Assembly (NCBI GenBank): GCA_017560125.1
Contig: JAFYOS010000008.1
Location: 1-64,000 of the forward strand
Source: Bacteroidaceae bacterium
GTDB lineage: Bacteria; Bacteroidota; Bacteroidia; Bacteroidales; Bacteroidaceae
Direction of reading: 5' to 3'
Length of the DNA stretch: 64,000 nucleotides
Shown: in pieces, positions 54,002 through 63,672 of the stretch
Position numbering within the stretch: the first letter of the stretch is position 1
Layout of the letters: each line of letters starts with the position of its first letter
Program-made: the position numbers and the translations under genes
Notes under the pieces: generated by a model
Database searches by the model: none
What the model was told of the DNA's origin: nothing
The model's input: only the letters and a program-made list of their open reading frames with translations

Positions 54002-54874
54002 ATGAAACTACGCATAGCCGAGCTACATATAGACATCACATGCGACGACAGCATAGTGGCATATCTCCCCAACCTGCGACCATTCGTCGCCGATGGCAAC
54101 AGCGCGAGCGACAAAGCGATATGCCACATAGCCACAGGGCAGACGATAACCCCCGAGACGGCAGAGCCCACCCTGTCGAGCATAGGCGACGACAAGAGCA
54201 TACACCTGTGGATTAAGCCCGACGAGTGCAAGCTGTCGCTACAGATACACCCCATAGGAAAGACCTATTGGCTGCAAGCCGACCGCCGATGGCAGCGAGT
54301 AGCCATCGACTGCCCCGCCACCGCCGACGACGAAGAGGCAGCCTACATGAACGATTTCATCATGATAGCCTTCGTCTATAGCTCAGCCTTCCACGGCGCG
54401 GCAACCATACATGCATCGTCGGTAGCCATCGCGGGCGAAGGCTGCGCCTTCATAGGCCACTCGGGCATAGGCAAAAGCACCCATTCGGGGCTGTGGCTGC
54501 GCCACATTGCCGGCACACGCCTGCTGAACGACGACCAGCCCGTAGTGCGCATCCATGCCGACGGCACCACCCGCATCTACGGCTCGCCCTGGAGCGGCAA
54601 GACCGACTGCTATCGCAACGAAGGGGCCAACCTGCGCGCACTTTTCTTCATGCAGCAGAGCACCGAGAACAGCGCAACCCGCCTGACGGCACTCGAAATA
54701 TACCAACGACTGCTGAAAGCCACCTCGCTCATCGGCCGCGACACTGCTACCTTCGGAGCCATAAGCCACACACAGGCAGCCATCAGCAGCAGCGTCCCCG
54801 GCTATCTGCTCAAGAACAGCCCCACCGAGGAGGCCGCCCGCCTGAGCCACAAAACCTTCACAGACAACCCATAG
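54002..54874 (+). CDS. HPr-kinase-like (HprK/PEPCK fold) P-loop protein in the capsule operon
   Basis: The 290-residue protein has a P-loop GHSGIGKST near residue 154 and, further on, 'LLNDDQPVVRI' and 'GSPWSGKTDCYRN', the pattern of the HPr kinase/phosphorylase C-terminal domain and of HprK-like proteins near PqqD/peptide-modification genes. HPr-binding N-terminal domain is absent; the first ~110 residues are beta-rich and unassigned. It sits 15 bp after upxY and 3 bp before an HAD phosphatase gene, so a kinase/phosphatase pair acting on a glycan precursor or protein is conceivable but unproven. Confidence 0.7.
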   Translation: MKLRIAELHIDITCDDSIVAYLPNLRPFVADGNSASDKAICHIATGQTITPETAEPTLSSIGDDKSIHLWIKPDECKLSLQIHPIGKTYWLQADRRWQRVAIDCPATADDEEAAYMNDFIMIAFVYSSAFHGAATIHASSVAIAGEGCAFIGHSGIGKSTHSGLWLRHIAGTRLLNDDQPVVRIHADGTTRIYGSPWSGKTDCYRNEGANLRALFFMQQSTENSATRLTALEIYQRLLKATSLIGRDTATFGAISHTQAAISSSVPGYLLKNSPTEEAARLSHKTFTDNP

Positions 54875-54877
54875 ACC

Positions 54878-55285
54878 ATGACCATAGCCGTTGATTTCGA
54901 TGGCACCATAGTGGAGCATCGCTACCCCGCCATCGGGCCCGAGATTCCCTTCGCCATCGACACCCTGAAACTGCTTATCGCCCATCGCCACAAGATAATC
55001 CTGTGGACCGTGCGCGAAGGCGCCCTGCTCGACGAAGCCGTGGACTACTGCAAGCAGCGCGGACTGGAATTCTATGCCATAAACAGGAACTACCCCGAAG
55101 AGGCCGCCACACACGAAGGCTATTCGCGCAAGCTGCAAGCCGAGCTCTTCATCGACGACCGCAACATAGGCGGCCTGCCCTCGTGGCCCGACATCTATCG
55201 CATGATAGAGGGCAAGGAGGCACCCCGTGGCACAAGCAGCCGCGGCGGCACATTCACCACGATACTGAAAAAAATATTCCGATAA
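54878..55285 (+). CDS. small HAD-like phosphatase of the capsule operon
   Basis: The 135-residue protein starts with motif I 'AVDFDGTIVEHRYP' and has motif II region 'ILWTVREG' and a late acidic motif 'ELFIDDRNIGG'. This is a minimal, cap-less HAD, similar to the small HAD proteins (BT_0820-like) found in Bacteroides capsule loci. It starts 3 bp after the HprK-like stop. Substrate unknown. Confidence 0.82.
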   Translation: MTIAVDFDGTIVEHRYPAIGPEIPFAIDTLKLLIAHRHKIILWTVREGALLDEAVDYCKQRGLEFYAINRNYPEEAATHEGYSRKLQAELFIDDRNIGGLPSWPDIYRMIEGKEAPRGTSSRGGTFTTILKKIFR

Positions 55286-55297
55286 AACACAACCCAC

Positions 55298-56089
55298 ATG
55301 AATAAAATCAAACTACTCCTGCTCATCATTCTCCCCATGCTCATGTTGCAAGGATGCACATCCTACAAAAACTCCATCTACATGGGCGGCAGCGAAGCAA
55401 TCCAAGCAGTCGAAAACAGCAAGTACGAGTATCGCATAATGCCCAAGGACGAGCTCACCATCACCATCAGCACATCCGACGCAATAGCCTCGGCCCCCTT
55501 CTATCGCAAGATAGGCCAGGATCGCACACAGACCAACAACCACCAAGGCATGCAGAACGCCAAGCTGCTCGACTACCTGGTCGATAACAACGGTAACATC
55601 GACTACCCCGGACTGGGCATGCTCCACGTCGAGGGGCTCACCACCCGCGAGTGCGAAGCCATGATGCGCGACGAGCTGCAAAAATATCTTACAGAAAAGC
55701 CCAACGTAACGGTGCGCGTTTCCAATTTCAAGGTGAGCATCTTGGGCGAGGTGAACCGCCCCGGCACATACACCATAGACGACGAGCGCATAACCATCTT
55801 CCAAGCGCTTGCCCTTGCCGGCGACATGACACTCTTCTCGAAGCGCAACGAGGTGCAACTGCTGCGCGAAGGCGCCGACGGCAAGCTCGGCATCAACAAG
55901 CTCGACCTCACCAGCGCCGACATCACCACATCGCCCTTCTACTACATGCAGCAGAACGATGTCCTCTACGTGCGCCCCACCAAGAACAAAGTACATTCGA
56001 GCATCTTCAACAGCAACTCCACCATGTGGACAAGCCTCGTAAGTGCTGCTATATCAATAGCATCGCTCTTCATCATCGTATATTACTAA
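55298..56089 (+). CDS. wza: polysaccharide export outer-membrane lipoprotein (Wza-like)
   Basis: The 263-residue protein has a lipoprotein signal peptide ending at Cys20 (LQGC), a polysaccharide-export domain ('YRIMPKDELTITIS', about 45-150), one SLBB-type domain ('SILGEVNRPGTYTID', about 150-230) and a C-terminal hydrophobic segment (about 242-262). It would form the outer-membrane export channel with the Wzc-like kinase encoded next. Confidence 0.9.
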   Translation: MNKIKLLLLIILPMLMLQGCTSYKNSIYMGGSEAIQAVENSKYEYRIMPKDELTITISTSDAIASAPFYRKIGQDRTQTNNHQGMQNAKLLDYLVDNNGNIDYPGLGMLHVEGLTTRECEAMMRDELQKYLTEKPNVTVRVSNFKVSILGEVNRPGTYTIDDERITIFQALALAGDMTLFSKRNEVQLLREGADGKLGINKLDLTSADITTSPFYYMQQNDVLYVRPTKNKVHSSIFNSNSTMWTSLVSAAISIASLFIIVYY

Positions 56090-56113
56090 ACAGCCACTCA
56101 ACACCATCCACAC

Positions 56114-58546
56114 ATGACAAAAGAAAATTACAGCGACATATTCCCCGAGGAGAACAAGCCCGTCGATTACAAGAAAATAATTTTCGAATACCTGCTCTAT
56201 TGGCCCTTCATAGCACTGTGCCTTGTAGTAGCCCTGGCCTGCTCCTACGTATATCTGCGCTACCAGACCCCGGTTTACAAAGTGAACTCCACCGTGCTCA
56301 TCAAACAGGGCGAAAAGAGCAAAGTGTCGCCCGTGGCACAAATGGCGCTGATGCAGGATTTGACCTCGTTCTCCATGGCCAACAACTTCGAGAACGAAGT
56401 AGAGATTATACAATCCTTCTCGCTGATAAAAAAAGTTGTCAACACCCTGGGACTATACATCGACCACGAAAAGAGCAACAAGTTCAGCTACAGCCTACCG
56501 CTCTACAACAACTCGCCCATACAGGTGTGGATGAGCCCCGAGGACGCCGAGGCACTCCCCTCGCTGCTGCAGGTGCAGTTTGCCCGCACAGAGAGCAACC
56601 AGATAACAGCCACCATCAACTACACCGACGACGAGGGCGAACAGAACCTGAGCAAGACATTCGAGAAACTGCCCGCCGTGTTCATCACCCCCGTGGGTAA
56701 CCTGAGCATAAAAAGCATATGCGACACCCTGCCCGACGAAGCGCTCGACATATTACCACAGATAAAGGCCACCATAGCCCCGCCCTCGTTGGTAGCCGAC
56801 AGCTACAAAGGCAGCCTATCGGCCACACCTACAAGCGAATACACATCGATAGTGCAGTTGTCGCTCTACGACACCAACCGCATGCGAGGCATCGATTTCC
56901 TGAACATGCTTGTATCTATCTACAACAACGATGCCAACGAAGATAAGAACCAGGTAGCCATGCGCACAGCCGAGTTCATCGACGAGCGCATACGCGTCAT
57001 CAACGAAGAGCTGAGCACCACCGAGAGCGAACTGGCCAACTACAAGCAACGCGCCGGCCTCACCGACCTGAGCACCAATGCCCAGCTGGCACTGAAGGAG
57101 AACTCCGAGTACGACCAAAAGCGAGCCGAGAACATCAACCAACTGCGCCTCATAGGCCACCTGCGCAAATACATCGAGAACCCCGAGAACAACAACGAGG
57201 TAATTCCCGCCAACGTAGGCCTCACCGACCACGCACTCACAAACATCATAGGACAATACAACGAAATGATTGTCGAGCGCAAGCGCCTGCTGCGCACCTC
57301 AAAGGTGACAAGCCCCGCGGTAATAAACCTCGACGCCTCAATAACAGCAACCCGCAACACAGTGCTGGCAACGGTCGAGAGCCTCGAGAAAGCCCTGCAG
57401 ATAACCCGCAACAACCTCGATGTGGAGGCAGGCAAGTTCCGCACAAAAATCAGCAACACACCCAAGCAGGAACGCGAGCTGCGCGACATCAGCCGCCAGC
57501 AAGAGATTAAGGCCAACCTCTACCTGTTGCTGTTGCAGAAGCGCGAGGAGAACGCCATCACCCTTGCAGCCAAGGCCAACAACGGCCGCATAGTGGAGGA
57601 GGCACGCGCCGGCAAGCACCACGTAGCGCCCAACAAGCGCAACACCTACATGGTAGCCTTCATTTTGGGCTTGCTGTTCCCCATAGGATGCATATGGATT
57701 ATACACGCCCTGCGTTTCAGAATAGAGGGGCGCGAGGATGTGCAAAACATCACCGACGCCACCATCGTAGGCGACATACCACAGGTGAAACAAAAATCGG
57801 CCGTAGGCGTCGTCGTGCGCGAAAACTGCAACGGACTGATGGAGGAAACCTTCCGCAGCCTGCGCACCAACCTGCTCTACATGTTAGAGGAGGGACAGCA
57901 AGTAATGCTCTTCACCTCTACCACATCGAACGAAGGCAAGAGCTTCAACGCAGCCAACCTTGCAGCCAGCCTCGCATTCATGGGCAAAAAAACCATCGTC
58001 GTGGGCCTCGACATACGCAACCCGAGCCTGACAAGACTATTCGACATAGCCAACAAGGAGCATGGAATAACCGAATACCTTTCGGCACCCTCATCGACCG
58101 ACCTGTTGAAGCTGTGCCGTCAATCGACCACCTCGCCCAACCTCTATGTACTCCCCTGTGGCACCATCCCCCCCAACCCCACAGAGCTGGTATCGCGCCC
58201 CTCGTTGGAGAAGGCTATCGAGACGCTGAAACAACATTTCGAATACGTAATAGTCGATTCGGCCCCCATAGGCATGGTCACCGACACCCGCATCATAGCC
58301 CGCGCGTGCGACCTGTGCGTATATATATGCCGTGCCGACCACACCCGCAAGAACGAATTCGAGCTCATTAACGAACTGGTGCGCGACGAGAAACTACCCC
58401 GTTTCTGCGTGCTGGTAAACGGCATCGACATGGACAAGCGCAAAAACGGCTATTACTACGGCTATGGCCGATATGCAAAATATGGCAAATATGGCTATGC
58501 CCGCAAATATGGTCATAGCTACGGATATACCAAAGACGAAGAGTAA
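56114..58546 (+). CDS. wzc: Wzc-like polysaccharide co-polymerase / tyrosine autokinase
   Basis: The 810-residue protein has a Wzz domain at the N-terminus with a membrane helix (about 32-52), a long coiled-coil periplasmic part (about 290-490), a second membrane helix (about 508-530) and a cytosolic BY-kinase: Walker A 'TSNEGKSFNAANLA' near 606, Walker A' 'VVGLDIRNP' near 634 and Walker B 'VIVDSAPIG' near 714. The tail is a dense Tyr cluster (YYYGYGRYAKYGKYGYARKY), the usual autophosphorylation site. It controls chain length and export with Wza. Confidence 0.93.
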   Translation: MTKENYSDIFPEENKPVDYKKIIFEYLLYWPFIALCLVVALACSYVYLRYQTPVYKVNSTVLIKQGEKSKVSPVAQMALMQDLTSFSMANNFENEVEIIQSFSLIKKVVNTLGLYIDHEKSNKFSYSLPLYNNSPIQVWMSPEDAEALPSLLQVQFARTESNQITATINYTDDEGEQNLSKTFEKLPAVFITPVGNLSIKSICDTLPDEALDILPQIKATIAPPSLVADSYKGSLSATPTSEYTSIVQLSLYDTNRMRGIDFLNMLVSIYNNDANEDKNQVAMRTAEFIDERIRVINEELSTTESELANYKQRAGLTDLSTNAQLALKENSEYDQKRAENINQLRLIGHLRKYIENPENNNEVIPANVGLTDHALTNIIGQYNEMIVERKRLLRTSKVTSPAVINLDASITATRNTVLATVESLEKALQITRNNLDVEAGKFRTKISNTPKQERELRDISRQQEIKANLYLLLLQKREENAITLAAKANNGRIVEEARAGKHHVAPNKRNTYMVAFILGLLFPIGCIWIIHALRFRIEGREDVQNITDATIVGDIPQVKQKSAVGVVVRENCNGLMEETFRSLRTNLLYMLEEGQQVMLFTSTTSNEGKSFNAANLAASLAFMGKKTIVVGLDIRNPSLTRLFDIANKEHGITEYLSAPSSTDLLKLCRQSTTSPNLYVLPCGTIPPNPTELVSRPSLEKAIETLKQHFEYVIVDSAPIGMVTDTRIIARACDLCVYICRADHTRKNEFELINELVRDEKLPRFCVLVNGIDMDKRKNGYYYGYGRYAKYGKYGYARKYGHSYGYTKDEE

Positions 58547-58552
58547 TCGAAG

Positions 58553-58592
58553 ACACCCCCATTTGGGCACTGCAGGGCCCGAAATGGGGTGT
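58553..58592 (+). terminator. intrinsic terminator inside the capsule locus, after wzc
   Basis: ACACCCC...GGGC (58553-58568) pairs with GCCC...GGGGTGT (58577-58592) and is followed by TTTCTTG. It stands 6 bp after the wzc stop and before the AT-rich polymerase gene, which has no visible promoter of its own. Confidence 0.7.
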
Positions 58593-58634
58593 TTCTTGTA
58601 TATATAGCACACAGTAAACCCATTTTCACTACAA

Positions 58635-60167
58635 ATGGATAAAATCAAGAGGTACGGCAATCTAATTATTACAGTTTGCATTATCCTTGAAATGCTCATA
58701 TGGCCATCCATAAATAATTTTTTTGGATGCTTAATGACTTTAATCGTTTGGGTTATCTTCAGCAAGATAGGACTCAACGAAAAAGTTATTAAGGAGCATA
58801 CATTCGCATGGGGTGTATTTTTATCAATGAGCCTATATAGAATTCTTCCTCTTATAGCAACAATGCTGGAGGGGCATTCTATTGGATATAATTTCATACT
58901 TCCTTTAAGTACATATGGCGGAGAAACTTTGCTTTATCTTATATCTACATTAGCATTCTATTTAGCGATAAAGCAGAAAAACCCATTACCGCACTTAAAA
59001 AACATTTTATTTCGTTGCGGCTTCTATGATCCCGCCAATAACAAAATATTATGGGTTATAGGGTTTATTGGCTTAGCTCTTAAAATATATACTACGATAA
59101 ATTATATCGAATATGGCAATGTTATAGGAAAATTACTTATCGGATTTACTTTCTTACAATATGCTCCGATACTTATATTTTTCCCAAGATTGATAGGATA
59201 TAACACATGTAATAAAATTGTTGTTATAAACAAAGGATGTATTATATACACAATAGTATTAGTAGTAGCGTCATTCACGACAAATAGCCGCGAAGCTATG
59301 ATAGAACCGATTGGCACTTTTGTGTTATTGCTATTTTTATCATATATAAATAGCAATAAAAACATCCGCAGCGCAATCAATAAAAAATACATAATTATTG
59401 GATTTTTTATTGCGATTTTTGCCATACCCATAATTAACGACATATCGCTTGCGATGCTATATAATAGACAGTTTAGAACTAACGATAACAGAGCAGAACT
59501 TTTCATAAAAACTCTTGACACATTTCGCGACGAAAAAAAAATGGAAGAGTTGCGATATTTAAAAGAGAAAAAAGACAAAACACAAGAAGGACAAGCCATA
59601 AATTCAACAACATGGTCAGAAACCTATGTAAAGAACTTTGCATTAAATAGATATTGTAATTTAAAAATTACTGACAACACACTATACCACGCAAAAAAAG
59701 TTGGATTTGCGAACAAACAAATGTTTAATGATTTGTGGATTGAAGTTATAGCATTATTGCCAACTCCCATACTTAAATTTATAGGAGTGAATTACGATAA
59801 AAATGTCCGATATTCACGCGGCGACAAATTGAAGGCTTTATCTACAAATCGACATCCGTCTAGCTCATTTCTTATAACTAGTCATTTAGCAGATGGACTT
59901 TTAACATTTGGATATTGGTATTTTCCTATTGAATTTATATTATGCTTTATTCGTTTTATATTTTTGGATACATTTTTGCTTAGACACAAAGGTAAAATAT
60001 ACTACTCTATATTCGGTTTAATAACAATATTCTCAATCTTTGGTATGTTTAGACATGCAGGTGGTTGTAGCGATATTTTAAATTATATGTTTCGCGGATA
60101 TTGGCAAGATGTAATTTTGTTCACAATAGGATTCGCATTATTAAAAAAAGTAGTCGCAAAAAAATGA
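58635..60167 (+). CDS. oligosaccharide repeat-unit polymerase-like membrane protein (Wzy-type)
   Basis: The 510-residue protein has about 11-12 membrane segments and a larger hydrophilic loop (about 280-395), the usual picture of an O-antigen or capsule polymerase. Sequence is AT-rich and poorly conserved, as in other Wzy proteins, so the call rests on topology and locus. The stop overlaps the next glycosyltransferase start by 2-3 bp. Confidence 0.72.
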   Translation: MDKIKRYGNLIITVCIILEMLIWPSINNFFGCLMTLIVWVIFSKIGLNEKVIKEHTFAWGVFLSMSLYRILPLIATMLEGHSIGYNFILPLSTYGGETLLYLISTLAFYLAIKQKNPLPHLKNILFRCGFYDPANNKILWVIGFIGLALKIYTTINYIEYGNVIGKLLIGFTFLQYAPILIFFPRLIGYNTCNKIVVINKGCIIYTIVLVVASFTTNSREAMIEPIGTFVLLLFLSYINSNKNIRSAINKKYIIIGFFIAIFAIPIINDISLAMLYNRQFRTNDNRAELFIKTLDTFRDEKKMEELRYLKEKKDKTQEGQAINSTTWSETYVKNFALNRYCNLKITDNTLYHAKKVGFANKQMFNDLWIEVIALLPTPILKFIGVNYDKNVRYSRGDKLKALSTNRHPSSSFLITSHLADGLLTFGYWYFPIEFILCFIRFIFLDTFLLRHKGKIYYSIFGLITIFSIFGMFRHAGGCSDILNYMFRGYWQDVILFTIGFALLKKVVAKK

Positions 60168-61150
60168 AAATTCTCTACATCTACAGACATCCAAATATGG
60201 GCTATTCTATTGGTAAGGTATTCCGCCCAATAGAAGAAGAAATGAAAAAACATGCCGAAGTAGATTCTATATATCTGCCAGTGCCCAATTACAGCTTACA
60301 AGGGTTGTGGAGAAATATTAGATATGCAAGGGAATGTTGCAGAAAGAAAAAATACGACATTGTACACATAACAGGTACAGAACATTATTTACTTCCTTTT
60401 CTAAATAGACAAAAAGTAGTTGTTACAGTTCACGATTTCGGTTCTATAGTAGTACATAATCCTATAAAAGCTTTTTTCAAAAACCTGTTATTTATCAACA
60501 CATTGAAATTTGCAGATGTTGTTACATGTATTTCCGATAAAACGAAAGACGAATTACATAGTTTAATTCGCAACATAAAACAAGCTACTACAATCTATAA
60601 TCCGGTAGGGCCGGAATTTAAATTTAAGCCTAAAAAGTTTAATATAGATAACCCGATAATATTACACATAGGAACCAAATCGAATAAAAATTTAGAAAAC
60701 ACAATTAAAGCTCTTGCCGGCATAAAATGCCATTTGAGAATAATTGGAGAACTTACACCTACTCAAAAAGAGAATCTACAACATTGCAACATAGAATACA
60801 CCAATGTATGGGGATTGTCCGATGAAGATATTCTAAAAGAATACGAAAATTGCGACATTGTAAATTTCCCATCGTTATACGAAGGATTCGGAATGCCTAT
60901 TATTGAAGGTCAAAGCGTGGGATGTGCTGTTCTTACAAGTAACATATCACCAATGAAAGAAGTAGCAGCGGATGCTGCGGTATTGGTTAATCCAACATGC
61001 CCGGAAAGCATACGAAAAGGATATGAAACATTATTAAGCAATCCTGAAAAATATATAGAAAAAGGACTTGAAAATATAAAAAGGTTTACACTTTCTCGTA
61101 TTTCAAAAGAATATTTAGAAATCTATAATAAAATAATACGAAGATTGTAA
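60164..61150 (+). CDS. family 4 glycosyltransferase
   Basis: The start is set at ATG 60164 (MKILYIYRHP), overlapping the polymerase stop; a longer frame from 60101 lies inside the polymerase gene. The 328-residue GT-B protein shows 'ILHIGTKSNKNLENTIKAL' near residue 165 and the nucleotide-sugar motif 'FPSLYEGFGMPIIEGQSVG' near 235. Donor and acceptor unknown. It likely extends the capsule repeat unit. Confidence 0.88.
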   Translation: MKILYIYRHPNMGYSIGKVFRPIEEEMKKHAEVDSIYLPVPNYSLQGLWRNIRYARECCRKKKYDIVHITGTEHYLLPFLNRQKVVVTVHDFGSIVVHNPIKAFFKNLLFINTLKFADVVTCISDKTKDELHSLIRNIKQATTIYNPVGPEFKFKPKKFNIDNPIILHIGTKSNKNLENTIKALAGIKCHLRIIGELTPTQKENLQHCNIEYTNVWGLSDEDILKEYENCDIVNFPSLYEGFGMPIIEGQSVGCAVLTSNISPMKEVAADAAVLVNPTCPESIRKGYETLLSNPEKYIEKGLENIKRFTLSRISKEYLEIYNKIIRRL

Positions 61151-61285
61151 TATCAAACCAAATGTGAATTAACTCATTTATGTGAACAAATAATTCCAAA
61201 AACATTTAATAGATAGTCTATTTATACACTTAGACGACACTAATATAGTGTTTCTTGATTTCACGTTGCAAATAAAAGCTAACCA

Positions 61286-62719
61286 ATGCAATCAACAAAG
61301 CGACAAACATTTTCCGGAGTTCTGTGGAGTGCCATTGAACGCTTTTCGGTTCAAGGTATTCAATTTATACTCTCTTTTGTTATAGCCCGCCAATTGCTAC
61401 CATCCGATTATGGATTGGTAGCAATGTTGTCTATATTCATGGTTGTAGCACAAATATTCGTAGATTCGGGATTTTCAAATGCACTAATACAAAAACAAAA
61501 TCGAAGTAAAGCCGATTTTTCAACCGTCTTCTATTTTAACATAGCAGTTGGTATTTTAATGTATTTGGTGCTTTTAGTTTCAGCACCCTACATAGCTTCT
61601 TTCTACAACCAACCTATTTTAATTGAAATAATCGGATGGATGGGATTGAACCTGATAATCACTTCCTTGTCAACGGTTCAACGAACTATATTGACCATAG
61701 ATTTAGATTTTCGGCGACAAGCATTTATTTCGTTGACAGCAGTTATTCTTAGTGGTTCTACAGCCGTTTATATGGCGATGAATGGCTATGGTGTTTGGGC
61801 GTTGGTTGTACAAAGCCTAATGACAAATGGAATAAACACATTGCTATTATGGATAACCTCTAAATGGCATCCTGAATGGTTGTTCTCTTTGAGCTCATTC
61901 AAGAATTTATTCTCATTCGGTTCAAAAATATTGATGGGAGGACTATTACACAATATATATACAAATATATACACATTAGTTATTGGAAAAATATTCCCCA
62001 TTCAAGAATTAGGTTTGTATAATAGAGCATCAACTTTATCGCAATTCCCATCTACAAATATTACCAGTATTATTGGTAGGGTTTTATATCCAGTATTATG
62101 CAGACTACAAGAAAACAATAGTATATTGACCGAAAAATTCTATACATTCATTCGCTTATCTTCATACATTGTATTTCCGTTAATGATTGGATTGGCTGTA
62201 CTTTCCGAGCCTTTTATTCGCATAATTCTAACAGAAAAATGGATTGGGGCTGTTCCATACATTCAAATACTCTGTCTTGCATATATGTGGGATCCTGTTA
62301 TGCGAATGAGTTGGGATTTGCTTAATGTAAAACACCGCAGTGACTATTCATTAAAATCGGAAATTATTAAGAAAATTGCTGCTGTTACATATTTATTATG
62401 CTCCATTCCATTTGGAGTAAAAGCAATGTGCGTAGGATTAGTGCTATATGCATTCACCGATTTATTTATAATCCTTCAGTTTACAAAAAAAATATTGCCC
62501 GAGGTAACTATTTGGAATCATACAAAAAATTTACTCCCATTATTTGTTCAATCATTATTGATGGGGTTGGGAATATATTTGTTTATTCATATATTCACAA
62601 ATTCATGGCTCCAACTATTCGGAGGATTAACAATAGGAATAGCCATATACATTATCTTGTCAATATTTATGAGCAAGAAAGAACTTCAATATATTATTAA
62701 TTTAGCAAAAAGGAAATAA
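61286..62719 (+). CDS. lipid-linked oligosaccharide flippase (Wzx-like, MOP superfamily)
   Basis: The 477-residue protein has 12-14 predicted helices and an N-terminal start typical for this family ('FSGVLWSAIERFSVQGIQFILSFVIARQL'-type region at residues 7-35). It moves undecaprenyl-linked repeat units to the outer leaflet. A 135-bp AT-rich gap separates it from the GT4 gene; the GT8 gene follows directly. Confidence 0.9.
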   Translation: MQSTKRQTFSGVLWSAIERFSVQGIQFILSFVIARQLLPSDYGLVAMLSIFMVVAQIFVDSGFSNALIQKQNRSKADFSTVFYFNIAVGILMYLVLLVSAPYIASFYNQPILIEIIGWMGLNLIITSLSTVQRTILTIDLDFRRQAFISLTAVILSGSTAVYMAMNGYGVWALVVQSLMTNGINTLLLWITSKWHPEWLFSLSSFKNLFSFGSKILMGGLLHNIYTNIYTLVIGKIFPIQELGLYNRASTLSQFPSTNITSIIGRVLYPVLCRLQENNSILTEKFYTFIRLSSYIVFPLMIGLAVLSEPFIRIILTEKWIGAVPYIQILCLAYMWDPVMRMSWDLLNVKHRSDYSLKSEIIKKIAAVTYLLCSIPFGVKAMCVGLVLYAFTDLFIILQFTKKILPEVTIWNHTKNLLPLFVQSLLMGLGIYLFIHIFTNSWLQLFGGLTIGIAIYIILSIFMSKKELQYIINLAKRK

Positions 62720-62720
62720 T

Positions 62721-63662
62721 ATGAATATTGTATGTTGTACAGACCATAATTACGTTATGCCTACCGGTGTAATGATGTGTTCTGTTTGTGAAAATAATCA
62801 CGATTGTGAAGTATTCTTTCATGTAATATGCAACGACGATGTAACAGAAGAGGATAAAAGAGATTTAACAGATATTGCTCATCAATACAATAATCGCATA
62901 TGTTTTCATTCGGTTAACATTGAAGTACCAAGCTGTTTTACAATAAAAAAAGAAAACCAACCTAAACACATTACAATTTCGGCATATTATCGTTTATTCT
63001 TGACAGAAATTCTTCCGAATGATATTGAAAAGGTGCTTTATTTGGACTCCGATATCATTGTACGACATTCATTGCATGAAATGTACAATACAGATATAAA
63101 AGATTATGCAGCAGGGGTAGTGACAGACATGGGCGATGGCAATTTGGCCTTTTATAACTACTTGAGATATTCTCCTAAATATGGTTATTTTAATTCCGGA
63201 GTTATATTGATTAATTTATCATATTGGAAAGAACATAATATATTACAAGATTATATTGATTTTGCGACACAATACCCAGAACGCATCATATTGCACGACC
63301 AGGATATAATGAATTACGTATTGAAAGACAAAAAGAAACAAATACCATTAACATACAATTTTCAACATGGTTTCTTATTCAAAAAATTAGGAATATCATG
63401 GGAATATGAGGATGAATTGAATGAAGCCATAAAAAATCCTTACATATTGCATTTTACAGGTAAAAAACCTTGGGTTCATGGTTGTGACCATCCATACAGG
63501 GAAGAATATACAAAATACAAAAAAATGACAATATGGAAAGATACGCCATTAAGAAAAGCACCTAAGACTACTTGGAAAACCAAAATAAAAAATTCACTAA
63601 TCGGTCTTGGTGTTATGAGGGACGATAAACCTCAGTATATATCCGTTCCTTCATTAAAATAA
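62721..63662 (+). CDS. family 8 glycosyltransferase
   Basis: The 313-residue protein has the GT8 marks: 'VLYLDSDIIVRHSL' near residue 107 with the metal-binding DxD, 'YFNSGVILINLSYW' near 155 and 'LHDQDIMNYVL' near 192, plus a terminal 'HFTGKKPWVHG'. This group transfers glucose or galactose residues in LPS and capsule chains. It starts 1 bp after the flippase stop. Confidence 0.9.
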   Translation: MNIVCCTDHNYVMPTGVMMCSVCENNHDCEVFFHVICNDDVTEEDKRDLTDIAHQYNNRICFHSVNIEVPSCFTIKKENQPKHITISAYYRLFLTEILPNDIEKVLYLDSDIIVRHSLHEMYNTDIKDYAAGVVTDMGDGNLAFYNYLRYSPKYGYFNSGVILINLSYWKEHNILQDYIDFATQYPERIILHDQDIMNYVLKDKKKQIPLTYNFQHGFLFKKLGISWEYEDELNEAIKNPYILHFTGKKPWVHGCDHPYREEYTKYKKMTIWKDTPLRKAPKTTWKTKIKNSLIGLGVMRDDKPQYISVPSLK

Positions 63663-63672
63663 TACGTTTTAT

